Source: Hyperoodon ampullatus (lineage: Eukaryota; Chordata; Mammalia; Artiodactyla; Ziphiidae). From it: a stretch of 64,000 nucleotides of DNA. The stretch spans positions 175,658,242 through 175,722,241 of the forward strand of contig OX457059.1 in NCBI GenBank assembly GCA_949752795.1. Direction: 5' to 3'. Below are positions 59,889 through 64,000 of this stretch, in pieces; within the stretch, counting starts at the first letter, position 1; each line of letters starts with the position of its first letter. The position numbers and the translations under genes were made by a program. The notes below the pieces were generated by a model. The model did not search any database, was not told the DNA's origin, and worked only from the letters and a program-made list of their open reading frames with translations.

Positions 59889-62800
59889 CTGGAAAGGCAG
59901 ACGGCATCATGCGTGTTCTCGTCCTCGGAGGGGCCACCCGGCACCGCCCCCCACCCCCCCCGCCAGGCACAAGCACCTCCGAGGAGGCAGGGAGGGCCTG
60001 CACGTGAGCTCTCGATGTGCCAGCGAGGGGTGAGCAGACACACGGCCACCTCCTCCCGCTGCCCCAGGAGCCCGTCGCTTTAGAAACGTGAAATGAGGCA
60101 GAGACCCCAATGGTGGCAAGTGGGACTGTCAGCGAGGCCACACCCTGCTGGACGGAGCGGGCGGCGGTGGACCAGGGCCCGGGGGCGGAGCTCGGCCGGG
60201 GACTCACCTGGATGTACAGGGCGTGAGCCAGGAAAGGGAGTTTTCTCAGGACACGGCCGCTGAGGCCCTCACTCTTCCTGTGAACAGGACCACACTCGGG
60301 GCGTCAACTCCACCGGACCGCTGCATGTTTCAGGACTAGACCCTGCACGTCCCTCCCCCAGAGCCCCTCGAGGGGGGCCAGGACAGGGTCCTGACGCCAC
60401 CCACGGCCTCACAAGGAGCACAGCGAGGTGGGCACATGGCTGGCCACGAGGTCTCCCCCGGGAACCGGGCTGGTTCACATCTTGGTGAACTTCTGCCCAA
60501 GTCTCGGCACTGCCCTCGTCTGTCTCACCTCAGCCACTTGAACTAAATCTCTCCAGCAGGGAGTGACTCCATGCCCCAGGCCCCGCCAGCGCCAGCAGCT
60601 GGTGTCTGCAGCGCAGCCCCCCAAGGGCGCCCACAGCCTTCCGATTTCTCTCCAGTTGATGCAAATTTTAACGGTCCCTTGGGGCTCCGCTCCGTTTCCC
60701 AGCTTCCCTCGATCCCCAAGGCCATCGGAGAACCTGACAGCACTACGAGCCTGGGCCTCGAGCAGGCGTGCCCACGATTCTCGATGCTCACGTGTTACGT
60801 GTCCCTCGGTGCCCAGGCAGCTGGACCACTTGCCTTTATTTCCCAAAGCACCAAGCCTAGTGCCCTAATTGTTCAACTGTTTGCTTATCAAAGCAAAAGC
60901 CTCCATTTTATTTTCTTGCCAATTTGTAAAAGTCTAACAGATATCGCTTAAGAAATCAGTAATGCGTCAAAGAGAGCCTTCATCTGAACATCTTTCCAGA
61001 TACCAGGGCAGCACTCTGTTCATGGTCCACTGTCACGTCTAGGAAGCAGGAGGGCAGCTGCCTTCCACCCTCCTGTCCAGGAGCCCAGGGTCGGGGAGGC
61101 TGGGGGGCTTCTGGCGCGTGTGCGATGCCTCGGGATCAAGCCCGTGCCGTCTGACCCCAAACTACCACCCCGGCTGCCGCAGGCAATAACGACGACCTCC
61201 CCGCCAATCCCAAAGCAAACGGGCTTCTCTTGGTTACAAAAGTGAGGTCAGTGCTCACCTTGAAATTTCACTCAGAAGGAGGCTCAACTTGGACACGTTG
61301 TTTTCAATGAAGCCAATCATCTCCAGCTCACGGAGGGTCAGCAGCTGCTGGCGAGGGTATATGATCTGACACTGTGGGGACAGAGGGAGGGTCAGCAACA
61401 GGGACAGCACCTAGACGGCAGACACGCTCCACGTCACATCTCAGAAATCCAAGTAGGGCCGTTGGACCTGCACGGGCCCCAGGAAGCAACTCTCTCACAC
61501 AGCCCCGCTTCTTCTAACAAAGGCAAGAATACAGACCGCAAAACACGTCTCAGAAACCACAGCGGCTCAGCCTCTTCTGCTGCTGTGGGCAAAACATGTC
61601 CTCAGCACGTGTCAGGTGCAGAGGAACTCAGAGGGGTTGACTCCAGCCTGCTATTCAGTTTCAACCATGCGTCACATCCCACAGTGGACAGCTGGGCCCT
61701 GGAGCCGGACTCGGCCGGCCTTTCAAGGAGGGTCTCTGTTCACTGTTTTAAAATCAAGACTCTCATTTGGTGGAATGACAGACAGCCTCTAACTGACCGT
61801 GGACCCAGGTCCTAGAGTCCACCTGCCAGACCACATGTCTGCACGTGGGACGCTCCTTCCCAAGCACCCGTGCTGAACTGTCAGGCTGCCACGCCGTCTG
61901 ATTCAGAGGCCACGAGAGGAGAAACGAGAGGTCTGGCTGCACATTTGGGAGCGCTGGTGGGGGTCGCAGGTAAAACTAAGCAACAGGGTCTGTGCTGGGT
62001 GTGTTCTGACCTTCCCACCCGACTGCGTGACACTCGCTCAGGCTCCCGCGGCCTCCGCCCCAGGGACTCGAGCCGTCCAGCAGGCTCCCGACGGCGCAGG
62101 ATCACAGTCCCGCGCCGACAGCCTTCAGGGCTGGCCAAACCTCCGCCACATCGGAATGTCTTCATTTCCCATAAACCGTCTAAGAAACAACACCTGCTCC
62201 AGGCACTCGGCTCCCAGAAAACGTCCGAACGCCTGGCGAAACCTCAGGGCGGACCCTGGACTCGCAGCACAGCGCGACGCGGCACCCTGGGAAGGCACCC
62301 GGGGCCTCCAGTGGATCCGCCACCACGCAGGCTCCTGAACGGCGGCATCACGTCAAAGCCCCACACCCCACCCCGCCCCCCATGGCGCGGGAAGGCAGAA
62401 GGGCCCGGGACAGCGCAGCCGGGGCGGAGACCAGCTCCCGTCCCCGTCACAGAGGCCGGGTCACCCCTGTGAGGACGCTGGGGCCCCCACTCCATGGTGC
62501 AGGCAGTGGTCCCATCCCCCAGCCGGTTACAAGGATGCCAGCCTGGCGATCGCTGTATAAATCCCCGTTTGTTGGCTGCCACGGGCACACGCGGGCCCTT
62601 AGACTGACTCGCGAGGGACAGACTGTGAACGTGGACGCACTCACTGCCGCCACGCTCACACTGACGGCAGAACCTGGGGCCGCAAACACTGCAGCCGACG
62701 ACCTCCCTGTGAACTACGACCTCCAGTCCGGTGACCTCCCTGTGAACCAGGACCACTACTGTTCTTCCTCTTTCAGGGGAGGAAATCGAGGCCCAGAGAG

Positions 62801-63397
62801 CAGGTCACTTGCAAAGGCCATGAGGTCCGGGACGGGCCCACACCCCTACGCACTCGGCACCTGCAGATCAGGAGATCAAACCACCGTGGTGATCAGCAAA
62901 ACACTGGACCAGTGGCTGTGATTTCGACTATTCGCTCAACCTGCAGATACAACAACTGTAGCTTTCTCTCTTTTTTTTTTTTTGGCCTCACCACGTGGCC
63001 CGTGGGATTTTAGCTCCCCGACCAGGGATCGACCCCTCACCCCATGCAGTGGAAACACGGAGCCTTAACCACTGCACCACCAGGGAAGTCCCCAACAACT
63101 GTAACTTTCAATCTCAGGAGATGATTGATGTCAGGTTGAGAGACCTCATTCCATATTGGAACCAGATATATTAGACTCCATCAGCAAGTTAAGAAAGCAT
63201 AAGAAACCTACTGATTAGTAGAGAGAGAAAAAAACCAAGGTACCCTCATCAGTTCTTCCAGGCAGGAGAGGTAGATTCTGAAGATGGCTGCTGCGGAGGG
63301 CGGCCCAATGTACTGCCTGATGTCAGCTCTGTCCACAAAGGCCACGTCGATCTTCTCCGTGATGTTGGACGTGGTCAGGATCACCACGTTGGAGTGC
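59793..63397 (-). CDS. TRIP13: TRIP13, 3' four coding exons (partial gene)
   Basis: TRIP13 (Pch2) is a hexameric AAA+ ATPase that, with the adaptor p31comet, unfolds HORMA-domain proteins such as MAD2 and HORMAD1/2. It acts in spindle-checkpoint silencing and meiotic recombination. Four exons on the minus strand join in frame: 63397-63244, 61371-61259, 60277-60208 and 59888-59793. Together they correspond to residues of about 290-432 of the 432-residue human protein. Visible landmarks are sensor 1 ([11 protein letters not shown], whose last N corresponds to human N300), the AFVDRAD segment, and sensor 2 (GLSGR, R corresponding to human R386). All introns are GT-AG and phases agree. The introns are about 1.87 kb, 0.98 kb and 0.32 kb; the first contains a SINE. 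I found no further TRIP13 exon between 63398 and 64000, so the N-terminal domain and Walker A/B motifs lie beyond the window. The reading is undamaged. Identification is very secure; the human comparison is from memory. Confidence 0.96.
60208..60277 (-). CDS. TRIP13: TRIP13 coding exon with AAA+ sensor 2 arginine
   Basis: This 70-bp exon follows the acceptor TTCACAG and ends with donor GTGAGT. Its first G completes the split arginine codon. It then reads [20 protein letters not shown] and YIQ. The arginine of GLSGR corresponds to human R386, the sensor 2 residue that contacts the nucleotide. It corresponds to human residues of about 379-401, with YIQ here against YVQ in human. Confidence 0.96.
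61259..61371 (-). CDS. TRIP13: TRIP13 coding exon, C-terminal helical lid
   Basis: This 113-bp exon follows the acceptor CCCCACAG and ends with donor GTGAGC. It reads [20 protein letters not shown], then [17 protein letters not shown], and ends in the first two bases of an arginine codon (phase 2). It encodes the start of the C-terminal helical lid, human residues of about 341-378. Human has LLND where this reads LLSE, as I recall. The 37 codons plus 2 bases fit the next exon exactly. Confidence 0.96.
62770..62830 (-). repeat. MIR-like fragment in TRIP13 intron
   Basis: GGGGAGGAAATCGAGGCCCAGAGAG followed by CACTTGCAAAGGCC is the reverse orientation of the MIR SINE 5' half. It is short and diverged. 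Confidence 0.55.
62967..63092 (-). mobile_element. tRNA-derived SINE in a TRIP13 intron
   Basis: A short SINE copy in reverse orientation starts with a T-rich tract (antisense tail) and ends in the antisense form of the usual head (ACCAGGGAAGTCCC). It is flanked by 17-bp target-site duplications CAACAACTGTARCTTTC at 62950-62966 and 63093-63109, with one mismatch. It lies between the sensor 1 exon and the next TRIP13 exon, clear of the splice sites. Confidence 0.92.
63244..63397 (-). CDS. TRIP13: TRIP13 coding exon with AAA+ sensor 1
   Basis: This 154-bp exon begins after the acceptor CCGCAG (complement of 63398-63403). Its first base completes a split arginine codon. It then reads [15 protein letters not shown] and continues through [18 protein letters not shown] and [10 protein letters not shown]. 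The TTSN asparagine is the AAA+ sensor 1 residue. The exon ends in a complete AGG codon followed by the donor GTACCT, which is weaker than the usual GTRAGT. Human has lysine where this copy has arginine at two or three places, all conservative. There are no stops or frameshifts. Confidence 0.96.
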
Positions 63398-63399
63398 CT

Positions 63400-64000
63400 G
63401 CGGACAGAGAGGTGGGGACCGGTCACCCCATGCCGGAGAGACTCGACCACACCTGACCCGACACGAGGAGCATCAGGACAGACGGCCACCAAGGTCCCGG
63501 GCATTCAGCCAGCGCCCTTCAGCCGGCTACACGCTCCCTCCGCACACCTGCCCGCGAGGCCTTCCAAAGCCCTGCGCCTTGAGCTCCTGCCTGACCCCCA
63601 ACTCCTGCCAGGTTCTCCTGGCTGCAACACAGCAGACCCTCCCTGGGCCGTGCCCTGGTCGCTCCCCTGCCTCCCGGAAAGCTCTCCCGGGCCCCTGCTT
63701 GACATCCCCCTGCCTTCCACCCACGGCGAACCCCTCACCTCTGCACGCGCCCCCGAGCCCCCAGCACCTACACTCCCGCCTGCCTGGGCACGGCCATACA
63801 TAGGTACACAGCCCTCTGCAGGGTGAGCAGGGTGAGCCCGGGGTGAAGCGGGCACATGGGCCAGGAGGCTGGTGAGCCCAGGCTGCGCAGAGGGCGCACA
63901 CACGCCGCTGGGACCCTCGTCCGGGGCTCGGGCTTTTCACAAACGGTCAGACCCGCACAGAGGCAGCGTGAGGTGACGGGGTGAGAGACAAACCAGAGCC
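63400..64000. other. TRIP13 intron, partial
   Basis: GC-rich intronic sequence upstream of the sensor 1 exon on the minus strand. I searched by eye for the preceding exon (ending in AVLTQIDQIK in human) and did not find it, so the intron is longer than 600 bases. The frames here are chance. Confidence 0.7.

Overview
This window is mammalian nuclear DNA, almost certainly from a cetacean. It carries ten tRNA-derived SINE copies of the type found in whales and dolphins (starting GGGCTTCCCTGGTGGCGCAG, with Pol III A and B boxes and an A-rich tail). It also has multi-layered L1 remnants, class I LTRs, spliced mammalian exons and CpG islands. There are no bacterial operons, ribosome binding sites, CRISPR arrays or phage genes.

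The only protein-coding gene I can support is the 3' end of TRIP13 (the AAA+ remodeller of HORMA-domain proteins) on the minus strand. Four terminal coding exons lie at 63397-63244, 61371-61259, 60277-60208 and 59888-59793. All splice sites and phases fit, and the exons correspond to human residues of about 290-432. The 3' UTR continues toward lower coordinates, and the rest of the gene lies beyond base 64000. In human, TRIP13 lies at 5p15.33 and its downstream neighbour is NKD2, tens of kilobases away on the same strand. Bases 1-59000 therefore look like the TRIP13-NKD2 intergenic interval; I recognised no NKD2 exon.

Layout: 1-12000 is GC-rich, mostly unique DNA with a MaLR-like LTR, an L1 3' end, simple repeats and one possible poly(A) site on the minus strand. 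12100-19650 is an AT-rich mosaic of antisense L1 interrupted by five SINEs and a solo LTR. 19650-24060 is mostly unique and ends in a CpG-rich block with NRF1, E-box and ETS motifs. 24100-30740 holds L1, MaLR-like and L1M fragments and a second solo LTR. 30740-37300 contains unique GC-rich DNA, an old sense L1, an ancient CR1/L3 remnant and another MaLR-like LTR. 37900-39230 is antisense L1 with readable ORF2 C-terminus and a younger L1 nested in it. 40630-41430 is a CA-rich minisatellite. 42000-45290 is sense L1 followed by an LTR. 45290-54040 is mostly unique GC-rich DNA. 54049-57560 is a striking compound minisatellite: a 32-bp G-rich array followed by about 3.2 kb of a degenerate 42-bp purine-rich unit. 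57580-58600 is a CpG island with an RFX-like X-box and a strong CTCF-like motif. TRIP13 follows.

The many long open frames in GC-rich and CA-repeat regions are composition artefacts. I see no new multi-gene system. The most unusual items are the compound minisatellite next to TRIP13 and the orphan CpG-rich blocks with promoter or insulator motifs. Comparisons with repeat families and with human TRIP13 are from memory; no search was run.
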